64,000 nt of DNA from Frankia sp. RB7 (GTDB lineage Bacteria; Pseudomonadota; Alphaproteobacteria; Rhizobiales; Xanthobacteraceae): assembly GCA_030403585.1 (NCBI GenBank), contig JAUEPE010000001.1, positions 1 through 64,000 on the forward strand, read 5' to 3'. The stretch's first letter is position 1, and each line of letters opens with the position of its first letter. Below the pieces are notes generated by a model that was not told where the DNA came from, did not search any database, and worked only from the letters and a program-made list of their open reading frames with translations. Below, one piece after another: positions 8,901-17,581 of this stretch. Both the position numbers and the translations under genes were made by a program.

Positions 8901-11900
8901 CCGCACCGGCCGGCCGCTGCTGCGTCGGGCCTTCGACGCCGCACAGCAGGACGGCGATTTCAACTATGCGAGCTTCACCCGCCACCACCTCCTGACCCAT
9001 CTTCTCGCCTGCGCCGATCCACTCGCCGAGGTGCAGCGGGAGGCCGAGGCCGGTATCGACTTCGCGCGCCGGGCACGGGTTGGTCTCGCGGTCGACCGGA
9101 TCATTGGGCAGCTCCAGCTGGTTCGCACGCTGCGCGGCCTGACACCAAAGTTCGGCAGCTTCGATGACGCCGATTTCGACGAAGAGCAGTTCGAGCGCCG
9201 CCTGGAAGCCGATCCGGAGCTGGAGCACGCCGCTTCGTGGTACTGGATCCGTAAGCTGCAGGCCCGCGTCCTTGCCAACGATCCGGCCGCCATTGCGGCG
9301 GCGACGAAGGCTGAGGGACTGCTTTGGACGTCAAAGGCGCTGTTCGAGCGGGCGGAGCTGCATTTTTACGCCGCGCTGGCGCTGGCCGGACGCGACGATG
9401 CGGGATCCGCGGCGGAACGCGCCCTGCGTCTCCAGACCATGGCCGCCCACCACCGTCAGCTTCGGCAATGGGCCGACATCAACCCGGAGGATTTTGCCGA
9501 CCGCGCCGCGCTGGTCGAGGCAGAGATCGCACGTCTCGAAGGCCGCGAAGTCGAGGCGATGCGTTGCTACGATCGGGCCATCGGTTCGGCGCGCGCAAGC
9601 GGTTTCGTCCAAAACGAGGCGATCGCCAACGACTTGGCCGGGCGCTTCTATGCTGCACGCGGGTTCGAGAAGATTTCCCACGCCTATCTGCGCGACGCGC
9701 GCTATGGATATCGCCGCTGGGGCGCCGACGCCAAGGTGAAGCAGCTCGAGCGTCTTTACCCGCGACTGCACGTCGCCGAAGACGGTGGCGCTGCCGGAAG
9801 AGCAAGCGAGTCGGTCCAGCAACTGGACGTAACGACCGTGGTCAAGGCCTCGCAGGCCGTCTCTAGCGAGATCGAGCTGCCGCGGCTGATCGAGACGTTG
9901 ATGAAAATCGCGCTGCAGAACGCCGGCGCGGATCGCGGCCTGCTGATCCTGTCACGTCACGACGATTTCCGGATCGAAGCGGAGGGCCAGTCCAACGGCG
10001 ACGCGTTCACGATCGCGATGCGCCAGGCGCCCGTTTCGGGTCCCGATTGTCCGGAGGCGCTGCTGCGCTATGTCATTCGTACGCAAAAAACCCTCATCCT
10101 CGATGACGCCTCGCGGCCAGATCCGCTGTGCGATGCGGACTATGTTGATCGCCGCCATCCCAGGTCGATCCTCTGCCTGCCGCTGATGAAGCAGGCGAAG
10201 CTGACCGGACTGCTCTATTTCGAGAACAGCCTGGCTACGCACGCCTTCACACCGGCCCGAGTCGCGGTGCTGGAGATGCTGGCGGCCCAGTCTGCGATTT
10301 CGCTCGAGAACACCCTGCTCTACCGTGACCTCCAGGAACGCGAGGCACGCATCCGCAGCCTCGTCGATTCCAACATCATCGGAATCCTGTTCTGGAATGC
10401 CGACGGCGACATCAGCTACGCCAACGACGCCTTCCTGCGCATGACCGGCTACTCCAGGCAGGAGCTGATGTCCGGAGCGGTCAGCTGGAAGGAGATGACG
10501 CCGGCGGAACACCAGATCCACGACGAACAGCGGATTGATCAGCTTCGCCTTACCGGAGAGGTTGCGCCCCGCGAGAAGGAGTTCTTCAGAAAGGACGGTA
10601 GCCGGGTTCCCGTCCTGATCGGTTCAGCCGCGGTGGCGGAATCCCCCGACGAGAGCATCTCCTTCGTGCTGGACCTCACCGCGCGAAAGCAGGCGGAAGA
10701 GAAATATGGATTGCTGATGGAGCAAGCCCATGACGCCATCCTGGTGCTCGATCAAGGCGGCTTGGTGATCGAGGCCAACCGCACGGCCGAGGCAATGCTC
10801 GAACGCCACCGCGAGGATATCATCGGACGCCCGTTCCGATCGGTCGTGGACCCCGCTGGAGCGCATGAGCTCGACAGTCTGCTGACGCCCGGTTCGGCCG
10901 GGCTGATTCAAGTGCGTCTGGCTAGCGCCGACGGCAAGGGTCTCGACACAGAGATGTCGGCGGCCCGCGTGTCGACCGGCGGGCAGGAACTGATCATCGT
11001 CATCGGGCGTGACGTCACCCACCGCCTTCGCCTCGAGCAACAGCTGCGCCAATCGCAAAAGATGGACGCGATCGGCCAGCTCACAGGCGGAGTGGCACAC
11101 GATTTCAACAACCTTCTCACCGTGATCACAGGGACCATCGAAATCCTGATCGATCATCTGTCCGACGAGCCCGAGCTCGCGTCCATCGGCCGCATGATCG
11201 ACGAGGCCGCCAGCCGCGGCGCCGATCTGACGCGGCAGCTGCTGGCCTTCGCCCGAAAGCAGCCCCTGCAACCGCGCGATACCGACATCAACAATTTGAT
11301 CGCCGATACGGCGAAGCTGCTGCGACCGACGCTCGGCGAACACATCGAGATCGAATCGACGCTGCAAACCGATTGCTGGCACGCCTTGATCGATCCAAGT
11401 CAGCTATCGACCGCGCTGATAAATCTCGCTGTCAATGCCCGAGACGCGATGCCCACGGGCGGCAGGGTCGTGTTCCGCAGCGCCAATGTGAGCTTTGAAC
11501 CGACGACGTCCGACACCGGTCCGGAAGGGATTCTCGGGGACTACATCATGGTCTCCGTGAGCGACACCGGTGCGGGCATCCCGGCCGCGATCCGCGACAA
11601 AGTGTTCGAGCCGTTCTTCACCACCAAGGAACTCGGTAAGGGGACCGGGCTCGGGCTGAGCATGGTTTATGGCTTCGCCAAGCAGTCCGGCGGCCACATC
11701 AAAATCGACAGCGAGGAAGGGCGCGGCACGACAATCACCTTGTATCTGCCGCGCGGCGTCGAAGGGACGACGCTTCCGAGCGTCATCGCGACAGCCGGAC
11801 CGCAAGGCGGCAGCGAGACGATCCTGATCGTCGAGGACGATGCGCTGGTGCGCAGCTATGTGGTCGCGCAGCTCAAGAACCTCGGCTATGGCACGCTGAC

Positions 11901-12201
11901 CGCGGCCAACGGTCCGGATGCGCTGGCGCTGCTGAACCATGACTTGGCATTCGATCTGCTGTTCACCGACGTCATCATGCCGGGTGGCATGAACGGCCGC
12001 GAACTCGCCGACGCCGTCACGCGGTTGCGGCCTGGCGTGGCGGTGCTCTATATGTCCGGATATCCGGAAGCCGCCATGATGCATGACGGCCGCCTCGATC
12101 CCGACGTCACCTTGCTCAGCAAGCCCTACCGGCCTGCGGAGCTGGCACGTCTGATCCGCAAGGTCCTCGACCAGCGGAACGTTCGAGACGGCTCGAGCTG
12201 A
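5953..12201 (+). CDS. Giant hybrid sensor: kinase-like / AAA ATPase / GAF / PAS / histidine kinase / receiver
   Basis: A 2082-aa cytoplasmic signalling protein. Order of domains: Ser/Thr-kinase-like fold (about 1-290; HKDVKPAN at 133-140), AAA/STAND-type ATPase (Walker A GYSGIGKSS at 336, Walker B LVLFLDD at 461), a long helical TPR-like middle (about 600-1290), GAF (about 1306-1455), two PAS domains (about 1461-1580 and 1589-1700), HisKA with GGVAHDFNN (His1716), HATPase (Asn1824, DTGAGIP, GKGTGLGLS) and a C-terminal receiver (Asp2006 in FTDVIMP, later Lys in LSKPY). The kinase-like part lacks the VAIK lysine (Ala near 43) and has GFG instead of DFG at 154-156, so it is probably a pseudokinase. 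The histidine-kinase and receiver parts look intact. No partner regulator is adjacent. The stop is 3 bp from the stop of the convergent arabinofuranosidase gene. Confidence 0.9.
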   Translation: MNLSSFLGAGWVHGPQVLCDEEGILLCRACRESIDGQRKVVLAVLSATEHPSPQSLDRLAHEFGLMDELDGAWAAKPLELLQDRTRTILVLEDFGGEPLTWLMDAPMEMGDFLCLAIQIAGALGKVHQCGLVHKDVKPANILVNRTDRSVRLTGFGFASRRPRERQSPAPPESIAGTLAYMAPEQTGRMNRSIDSRSDLYSLGVTLYQMLTGALPFAATDPMEWVHCHIARKPASPADRLENVPEMVCGIIMKLLAKMAEERYQTAAGAERDLRRCLAEWELQQRVDDFPLGQHDAPDSLLIPEKLYGRTREVETLLASFARIARSGVPELVLVSGYSGIGKSSVVNELHKVQVPSRGLFASGKFDQQKRDVPYATLVQAFQSLVRPLLGKSDVELSGWHRDFLEALGPNGQMIVDLIPELKLIIGEQRPVPELPPQQAQSRFQGVLKRFIGVFARREHPLVLFLDDLQWLDAATLDLIEDLLTRSDLKHLMLIGAYRDNEVDAAHPLMRMLDIIKAAGGTITEITLAPLGRKHLGQLLADALRCEPERAAPFTQMVLDKTGGNPFFAIQFMFSLADEGLLAFDHDAACWSWDLDRIHAKRYTDNVVDLMLGKLTRLPAATQAALQQMACLGNTAETAMLSTVLGISQEQVDAALWPAVRQELVEPQADAYRFVHDRFQEAAYALIPEGDRPAAHLRIGRLLAARTAEEAVEDKVFDIVSQLNRGAALIVVADEREKLAELNLLAGRRAKAATAFAVALAHFSAGEAMLTEDRWEQHYALSFALGVQRAECEFLTGEHAAAKAHLTELASRASTLPDLAAVTRLQMEPNDRDIEIGLAYLRRVGIDWTAQPTLEEVAQEYERMWLHIGERPVEALLDLPRMTDPIARGTMDVLTVLVSPAWFISDNLRRLITARMANLSLEFGNSDASCLAYVLLGTVLGPDFDNYAAGYRFAQLGLDLVERYGLDRFKARVYLGFGSWTRHIRTGRPLLRRAFDAAQQDGDFNYASFTRHHLLTHLLACADPLAEVQREAEAGIDFARRARVGLAVDRIIGQLQLVRTLRGLTPKFGSFDDADFDEEQFERRLEADPELEHAASWYWIRKLQARVLANDPAAIAAATKAEGLLWTSKALFERAELHFYAALALAGRDDAGSAAERALRLQTMAAHHRQLRQWADINPEDFADRAALVEAEIARLEGREVEAMRCYDRAIGSARASGFVQNEAIANDLAGRFYAARGFEKISHAYLRDARYGYRRWGADAKVKQLERLYPRLHVAEDGGAAGRASESVQQLDVTTVVKASQAVSSEIELPRLIETLMKIALQNAGADRGLLILSRHDDFRIEAEGQSNGDAFTIAMRQAPVSGPDCPEALLRYVIRTQKTLILDDASRPDPLCDADYVDRRHPRSILCLPLMKQAKLTGLLYFENSLATHAFTPARVAVLEMLAAQSAISLENTLLYRDLQEREARIRSLVDSNIIGILFWNADGDISYANDAFLRMTGYSRQELMSGAVSWKEMTPAEHQIHDEQRIDQLRLTGEVAPREKEFFRKDGSRVPVLIGSAAVAESPDESISFVLDLTARKQAEEKYGLLMEQAHDAILVLDQGGLVIEANRTAEAMLERHREDIIGRPFRSVVDPAGAHELDSLLTPGSAGLIQVRLASADGKGLDTEMSAARVSTGGQELIIVIGRDVTHRLRLEQQLRQSQKMDAIGQLTGGVAHDFNNLLTVITGTIEILIDHLSDEPELASIGRMIDEAASRGADLTRQLLAFARKQPLQPRDTDINNLIADTAKLLRPTLGEHIEIESTLQTDCWHALIDPSQLSTALINLAVNARDAMPTGGRVVFRSANVSFEPTTSDTGPEGILGDYIMVSVSDTGAGIPAAIRDKVFEPFFTTKELGKGTGLGLSMVYGFAKQSGGHIKIDSEEGRGTTITLYLPRGVEGTTLPSVIATAGPQGGSETILIVEDDALVRSYVVAQLKNLGYGTLTAANGPDALALLNHDLAFDLLFTDVIMPGGMNGRELADAVTRLRPGVAVLYMSGYPEAAMMHDGRLDPDVTLLSKPYRPAELARLIRKVLDQRNVRDGSS

Positions 12202-12204
12202 TTT

Positions 12205-13749
12205 TCACTGCGCCGACAGATGAACCACATTCCACGACGCCGGCTTCAGCACCGCTCGAATCCGCGTGCCGTCGCTGGCGACGCCCTGCAACGGCTCTGG
12301 CTTCACCCGTCCCGTCGCATCCCCAGTGTTGGTCGCCTGAAGATCATCGTGGCGCAGTTCCAGCGCCTCGGTCACGGCAAGCCGACCGAAGCTTCGCGCC
12401 TCGAGGCTCACCTCCATCTCCTGCATCAGGTCGCGGTTGAGCATGAACAACGAAAGACTGCCGGCTTCCCCGGCAACCGCCGCGACCTTGAGATACGGTA
12501 CGTTCGGCACCGGAAAGCTGAATTCGTGGACGCCGCGTGGATCGAAATAGGATGAATCGTAGGTCTCCGACTCGACCTGGGTACGCAGTACCTTGCCGCG
12601 CCCGAGACGGCTCATCTGCGCGAACGGAAAGAAGATGGTCTGGCGCCAGGCGGTGCCGCCCGTCTCGGTCATGATCGGCGCGATCGCGTTGACGAGCTGC
12701 GCCAGACAGGCCGTTCGCACCCGATCGGCATGATTGAGCAGCGAAATGCAGGCGCCGCCGAAGGCGAGCGCATCCTCCATGGTGTAGACTTCCTCCAGGA
12801 TCGGCGGCGCCACCGGCCATCCTTCCTTGACCCGATCGGCCCGGTTGCGGCGGGTTCGGTACCAGACGTTCCATTCGTCGAAGCTCAGCATCATGCGCTT
12901 GGTGGAGCGCCGCTTCGCCGCCACCGCATCCGCCAGCGCGACGACCTCGTCGATGAAGCGGTCCATCAAATCGGGGCTGGCGAGGAACGATGCCGTGTCC
13001 TGCTTGTAATTGTTGAGATAGGTGTGGAGCGAGATGTACTGGGCATGATCGAAGGTGTGCTCGATCACGGTGTCCTCCCACTGGCCGAATGTCGGCATGT
13101 TTCGTCCAGACGATCCGCATGCCGCAAGCTCGATGGCCGGATCCACCCACCGCATCATCTTGGCGGCTTCGCACGCGACCGAGCCATAAGCGTCGGCGCT
13201 CTTGTGCTCCATCTGCCAGGGGCCGTCCATTTCGTTGCCCAGGCACCAGAGCTTGACGTTGTGCGGCTTCTCCCAGCCGTGGGCGCGGCGCAGATCCGAC
13301 CACGCCGATCCGCCCGGATGATTGCAGTATTCGACCAGGTTGCGCGCGGCTTCCCCGCCCCGGGTCCCGAGATTGACCGCCAGCATCGGCTCGACTGCGG
13401 CGGCCCGGCACCAGTCGATGAATTCGTTGGTGCCGAAGCTGTTCGGCTCCGTGCTGAACCAGGCGAGATCGAGACGCGTCGGACGCTTGTCCACCGGGCC
13501 GACGCCGTCTTCCCAATTGTATCCCGAGACGAAATTGCCGCCGGGATAGCGGATGATGGTCGGCCCGAGTTCCCTGACCAGCGCCAGCACGTCGCCACGA
13601 AAGCCGTTCTTGTCCGCGGTGGGATGACCGGGCTCGTAGATGCCGCCATAGACGCAGCGTCCGAGATGCTCGACGAACGCCCCGAACAAACGCGGGTCGG
13701 TGTGGCCGATGGCAAAATCGCGGTCCATCAGAACGTTTGCTTTTCTCAT
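12205..13749 (-). CDS. Alpha-L-arabinofuranosidase, glycoside hydrolase family 51
   Basis: A 514-aa retaining glycosidase that releases terminal arabinofuranose from arabinan, arabinoxylan or small arabinosides. The N-terminus (FGAFVEHLGRCVYGGIYEPG) and RYPGGNFVSGYNWEDG are hallmark GH51 blocks. The acid/base is Glu173 in CLGNEMDG and the nucleophile is Glu292 in SFDEWNVW. A C-terminal beta-sandwich follows. There is no signal peptide, so it acts in the cytoplasm on imported oligosaccharides. The start ATG overlaps the stop of the upstream ABC ATPase by four bases, making it the last gene of the transporter operon. That linkage is the main clue to what the importer carries. Confidence 0.92.
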   Translation of the reverse strand: MRKANVLMDRDFAIGHTDPRLFGAFVEHLGRCVYGGIYEPGHPTADKNGFRGDVLALVRELGPTIIRYPGGNFVSGYNWEDGVGPVDKRPTRLDLAWFSTEPNSFGTNEFIDWCRAAAVEPMLAVNLGTRGGEAARNLVEYCNHPGGSAWSDLRRAHGWEKPHNVKLWCLGNEMDGPWQMEHKSADAYGSVACEAAKMMRWVDPAIELAACGSSGRNMPTFGQWEDTVIEHTFDHAQYISLHTYLNNYKQDTASFLASPDLMDRFIDEVVALADAVAAKRRSTKRMMLSFDEWNVWYRTRRNRADRVKEGWPVAPPILEEVYTMEDALAFGGACISLLNHADRVRTACLAQLVNAIAPIMTETGGTAWRQTIFFPFAQMSRLGRGKVLRTQVESETYDSSYFDPRGVHEFSFPVPNVPYLKVAAVAGEAGSLSLFMLNRDLMQEMEVSLEARSFGRLAVTEALELRHDDLQATNTGDATGRVKPEPLQGVASDGTRIRAVLKPASWNVVHLSAQ

Positions 13750-14609
13750 ATTTGCCTCTCTGATGAGGTGGAGCTGTTGAAATCGTCCATACGGACAGAG
13801 AGGTCCGCCGCAATTTCGGGCAATAGCGCGGCTTCGCGCAACTGACGGGAATAAGGATGCTGCGGCGTCCTCAACACCGTCTTCGCATCGCCGCTTTCGA
13901 CGACCCTGCCGTTCTGCATGATCATGATGCGGTCGCTGATGTAGTAGGCGGTCGCCAGATCATGGGTGACATAGATGATGGAGATGCCGAGATCGTCGCG
14001 CAGCGTCTTGAACAGGTTGACGATGGCGACGCGCAAGGACGCATCGATCATCGATACCGGCTCGTCGGCCACGATCAGTTTCGGGTTAGCCAGGAGTGCA
14101 CGGGCAATCGCGACCCGCTGAAGCTGTCCGCCGGAGAGCTCATGCGGGTACCTTCGGCTCACCTCCCCCAGCGACAGTCCGACCTTGCGCAGCGTTTCGT
14201 CGACGGCCATCTCGGGCGTGCCCCGCCGATCAGCCGCGGCAAAGCTGCGCTGCGTCATGAACAGATAGCGATCGAGCCGTTTCAGCGGGTTGAAGGATTC
14301 GAACGGGTTCTGGAAGATGGGCTGCACCTTGTGCATGAAGGCCAGGCGGCGGGGACCGGCCCGGATCGTCGCAAGGTCGACGCCATCGAACAGCAATTTG
14401 CCGTTGGTCGGCGTTTCGATATTGAGGATCATTCGCGAAAGCGTGGTCTTGCCACTGCCGGATTCGCCGATGATCGCTAGGATCTCGGGCCGGGCAGCGT
14501 CGAGCTGGAAGCTCACGTCCTTGACCGCGGCAATGCGCTGGGCCGACAAGAGCCCTCCCCGCGTGAAGGTTTTGCCGACCCGGCAAACATCGAGCAGCAG
14601 GTCACTCAT
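13746..14609 (-). CDS. ABC transporter ATPase, oligopeptide-type (second ATPase, OppF-like)
   Basis: About 287 aa. Walker A GESGSGKTT, signature LSGGQLQR, Walker B LIVADEPVSMID and the switch His in YVTHDLATAYYISD are all present. It pairs with the ATPase encoded just upstream to power two permeases. The ATG at 14609 (MSDLLLD) is preceded by GGAGG and overlaps the previous stop by four bases; a longer open frame upstream has no family resemblance. It is shorter than most OppF proteins because it lacks the extended C-rich tail. The substrate is inferred from the following GH51 gene. Confidence 0.9.
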   Translation of the reverse strand: MSDLLLDVCRVGKTFTRGGLLSAQRIAAVKDVSFQLDAARPEILAIIGESGSGKTTLSRMILNIETPTNGKLLFDGVDLATIRAGPRRLAFMHKVQPIFQNPFESFNPLKRLDRYLFMTQRSFAAADRRGTPEMAVDETLRKVGLSLGEVSRRYPHELSGGQLQRVAIARALLANPKLIVADEPVSMIDASLRVAIVNLFKTLRDDLGISIIYVTHDLATAYYISDRIMIMQNGRVVESGDAKTVLRTPQHPYSRQLREAALLPEIAADLSVRMDDFNSSTSSERQI

Positions 14610-15631
14610 GCCTCCGCGCTCCGGTTGACCGCAAAGCAGGCGACGCGATGCGCAGGCGCGATTTCCAGCATGGCGGGGACCTCGCGCCGGCAAACATCCA
14701 TTGCCAGTGGACAGCGCGGATGGAAGCGGCATCCCGGCGGGGGATCGGCGAGATTTGGCGGGCTGCCTGCAAGGCCCTCGCGCGGTACGTCATCGCCGAT
14801 GCGAGGCAGGCTGGAAATGAGATGCCTCGTGTAAGGATGCAGCGGATTGCGGAAGATCTCCGCTGTCGCCGCCTCCTCGATCAGACGGCCGGCATACATG
14901 ATGCCGAGGCGGTCCGTCAGATGCGCGTGGACGGCGAGATCATGGGTGACCAATAAAACCGACGCACCGATCTCGCGCCTGATACCGCTGATCATGCCGA
15001 GCACCTCCTTCTGCACCACGACGTCGAGCGCAGTCGTGGGTTCGTCGGCGAGGATGACATCAGGACGGCAGATCGTGGCGAGCGCAATGGTGGCGCGCTG
15101 ACGCATGCCGCCGGAAAGTTCGTGCGGGTAGGCGGCCAGCACCGACGGATCGAGCCTGAGACGTGCCAGATGGACGATCACCTCCCGCTCGAATTGCTTG
15201 CGGCTGACGCCGATATGCGGATACGCGAAGTCGACGAACGCCGATCGGAGCCGGCGCACCGGGTTCAGCGCGTTCATCGATCCCTGCATGATGTAGGACA
15301 GATGCCGCCAGCGGATCCGCGCCACCTCCGCCGCCGGCGCGCGATGCAGTCCGCCATAGCCGGGAAGGAACGCGAAATCCACCTCGCCGCCGACCACCTC
15401 CAATGGCGGCCTGACCGCGCCCGCGATCGTCTTGAGCAGCGTGGTCTTGCCGGAACTGGATTCGCCGGCGAGCCCGTAGATCTCGCCACGGCGCACCGTG
15501 AAGCTGATGCCGTCGACCGCCCTGACGTCGCGCCTGACGCCGAAGCGATCGGTTCGGAAATAAGCTCGCAGATCACGCACCGCCAGGATCGGCTGCGCGG
15601 CATCGGGCCGGTCAGCCTGCATCGTCTTCAC
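14606..15631 (-). CDS. ABC transporter ATPase, oligopeptide-type (first ATPase, OppD-like)
   Basis: About 341 aa. Walker A is GESSSGKTT, signature LSGGMRQR, Walker B VILADEPTTALD, switch His in LLVTHDLAVHAH. The C-terminal oligopeptide-family tail with PGCRFHPRCPLA and further Cys is complete. The start is a GTG at 15631: it has GGAGG six bases upstream and overlaps the permease stop as GTGA, whereas the longer open frame above it only reads through the permease gene. Third-from-last gene of the importer-GH51 operon. Confidence 0.88.
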   Translation of the reverse strand: MKTMQADRPDAAQPILAVRDLRAYFRTDRFGVRRDVRAVDGISFTVRRGEIYGLAGESSSGKTTLLKTIAGAVRPPLEVVGGEVDFAFLPGYGGLHRAPAAEVARIRWRHLSYIMQGSMNALNPVRRLRSAFVDFAYPHIGVSRKQFEREVIVHLARLRLDPSVLAAYPHELSGGMRQRATIALATICRPDVILADEPTTALDVVVQKEVLGMISGIRREIGASVLLVTHDLAVHAHLTDRLGIMYAGRLIEEAATAEIFRNPLHPYTRHLISSLPRIGDDVPREGLAGSPPNLADPPPGCRFHPRCPLAMDVCRREVPAMLEIAPAHRVACFAVNRSAEA

Positions 15632-16491
15632 GACGCCCCTCCAAAATCGTGGAGACGGCTGCGCGGATCGATGTAGTCGTTCATCGACACCGCCAGCAGG
15701 AACAGCCCGACGAAAGTCATGATGATAGCGATGGTCGGAAACGCGATCCACCACCACACGCCAGCCACCATCGCGGTGTGTTGGTTGGCCCAGTAGATCA
15801 TGCCGCCGATGGTCGGCGTGTTGATGTCGGTGAAACCGAGCACCGCCAGCGTCACCTCCAGCCCGATCGACCACACCATGTTGTTCATGGTGGTCGAGAA
15901 CACGATCGGCATGACGTAGGGCAAGTGCTCCTGGACCAGGATCTCGCGCGTGCTCATGCCGGAGAACAGGCCGCTCTGGGTGAATTCGCGCGCCTTCAGG
16001 CTGATGGCGACCGAGCGGATCAGCCGCGCGTCATAGGCCCAGCCGAGGCAGGCCATGATCATTGCCAGCAGCAGCCAGGACATGCGGTCGCGCATCACGA
16101 AATAGAACAGCACCAGGATCGGAAGCAGCGGGATGACGATGAAGGTGTCGTTCACCGACATCAGCGCCCGATCGATCCAGCCGCCCTTGTAGCCGCTGAG
16201 CAACCCAACCACGAGCGCCAGCAGACGGCTGATCAATGCCACAGTGCATCCGAACAGCAGGGTGTTGCGAAGGGCAAAGGTCAGCTGCCAGAACACGTCC
16301 TGACCGCGCGACGTGGTCCCGAACCAGTAGGTCAGCGACGGTGGCACATCCGGCGGCACCACATAGACATCCTGCGGCGGATAGGGCGAGAAGCTCGCCA
16401 GCACCGACAGTAGCAGCACGACGGCGATCAGCCCGGCGCCGATCCGGAATTCGGCGTGGTAACGCAAGAGGTCACGCAGGATGGCGGCCAT
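15628..16491 (-). CDS. ABC transporter permease, DppC-type
   Basis: About 287 aa, inner membrane. An N-terminal helix (IGAGLIAVVLLLSVLASF) and the periplasmic stretch with YWFGTTSRGQDVFW are typical of the DppC/OppC branch, followed by about five more helices. The EAA-like coupling loop is around the stretch beginning LKAREFTQSGLFSGM. The ATG at 16491 shares one base with the stop of the upstream permease (TGATG), which fixes the start; the longer open frame is the shadow of that gene. It is more divergent than usual in the C-terminal FLGLG loop (here LAVLGFTDINTP), which may reflect a sugar rather than a peptide substrate. Confidence 0.88.
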   Translation of the reverse strand: MAAILRDLLRYHAEFRIGAGLIAVVLLLSVLASFSPYPPQDVYVVPPDVPPSLTYWFGTTSRGQDVFWQLTFALRNTLLFGCTVALISRLLALVVGLLSGYKGGWIDRALMSVNDTFIVIPLLPILVLFYFVMRDRMSWLLLAMIMACLGWAYDARLIRSVAISLKAREFTQSGLFSGMSTREILVQEHLPYVMPIVFSTTMNNMVWSIGLEVTLAVLGFTDINTPTIGGMIYWANQHTAMVAGVWWWIAFPTIAIIMTFVGLFLLAVSMNDYIDPRSRLHDFGGAS

Positions 16492-17495
16492 CAGCTGAAC
16501 CTTACCCTGGGATCGAGCAACGGATACAGAAGATCGATCACGAGTACGCCGATGGAGACACCGAGGATGGAAACCGTGGTCACGCCGAGCACGAGCCCGT
16601 AGTCCCCCGCATAGACGGCGTCGACCAGCAGCGAGCCGACGCCGGGATAGCCAAATACTTTTTCGGTGATCACCGCACCGTTGAAGATTCCGCCGAGCGA
16701 GATGGCGAGCCCGGTCAGCTGCGGCGGCAGCGCGTTGCGCATCACGTAGTGTGACAGGACGCGCGAGGGGCTGACCCCCGCCAGTTCGGCATAGACGACA
16801 TAGTCCTCGGTCACGACGTTCGACACCAGCGCGCGCATGCCGAGGAACCAGCTGCCGACGCCGATCAGGATCAGCGAGAGTGCGGGCAGGATGGCATGCT
16901 GCAACACGCTGGTGACGAAGTCGAACGTCCATGTCTGCGGCAGATTCATCGCCGAGCCGCCGGTGATCGGCAGCACCGGCCAGAGGAACCCGAACACGAT
17001 CAGCAGCACGAGGGCCAGGATGTAGTAAGGGATCGGGTGCAGCCCCATCGCGATCACACCCATCAGCTTCAACCCGCGACTTTTCCTGTGGTAGCCGGCA
17101 AGGCCGCCGAGCAGGCTACCGAGGCACCAGGCGACGATGGTCGAGACCGCGAGCAGTCCGGCGGTCCAGGGCAGCGCGCGGCCGATCAGCGTCGCGACTG
17201 GCGTCGGAAACGCCGACAGCGAGGGCCCGAAATCGGCGCGCAGGATCCGCTTCCAGAACACCAGATATTGCGCGCCGGGCGAGCCGCCGAGTCCATAGAG
17301 CTCGCGGAGCGAAATGCGCATCTGCTCGATCGCATCGGGCGCCGTGTTGCCAAAGGAGGTGACCGCCGAGATCGACTGCTCGACCGGATCGATCGGCGTC
17401 GCGTGGGTGATGACATAAGCGAGATTGATGCCGATGAAGAGCACGAGCCCGAACTGCGCCAGCCGACGGACCACATACGCGACATACCCGCTCAT
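16491..17495 (-). CDS. ABC transporter permease, DppB-type
   Basis: A 334-aa inner-membrane protein with six predicted helices. It has the N-terminal DppB/OppB anchor (YVVRRLAQFGLVLFIGINLA), the large periplasmic segment and the coupling region EDYVVYAELAGVSPSRVL. It forms the transmembrane channel with the DppC-type partner that follows. It starts at the ATG at 17495, 86 bp after the solute-binding-protein gene, in the same operon. Confidence 0.9.
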   Translation of the reverse strand: MSGYVAYVVRRLAQFGLVLFIGINLAYVITHATPIDPVEQSISAVTSFGNTAPDAIEQMRISLRELYGLGGSPGAQYLVFWKRILRADFGPSLSAFPTPVATLIGRALPWTAGLLAVSTIVAWCLGSLLGGLAGYHRKSRGLKLMGVIAMGLHPIPYYILALVLLIVFGFLWPVLPITGGSAMNLPQTWTFDFVTSVLQHAILPALSLILIGVGSWFLGMRALVSNVVTEDYVVYAELAGVSPSRVLSHYVMRNALPPQLTGLAISLGGIFNGAVITEKVFGYPGVGSLLVDAVYAGDYGLVLGVTTVSILGVSIGVLVIDLLYPLLDPRVRFS

Positions 17496-17581
17496 CGGCG
17501 CTCCCGCGACGCCGGACCGGGGCGTTCTGGGAGACGCGAGCGGCCGTCAGAGAAATGCCGTTGCCGCTCCGTCATCATATC

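Noticed and set aside
6256..12084. Several 140-437 codon antisense frames within the hybrid sensor gene
   Set aside because: The plus strand carries continuous domain homology for 2082 codons.
12344..13845. Long alternative frames on both strands over the arabinofuranosidase gene
   Set aside because: GH51 motifs with correct spacing define the real frame; the others are shadows.
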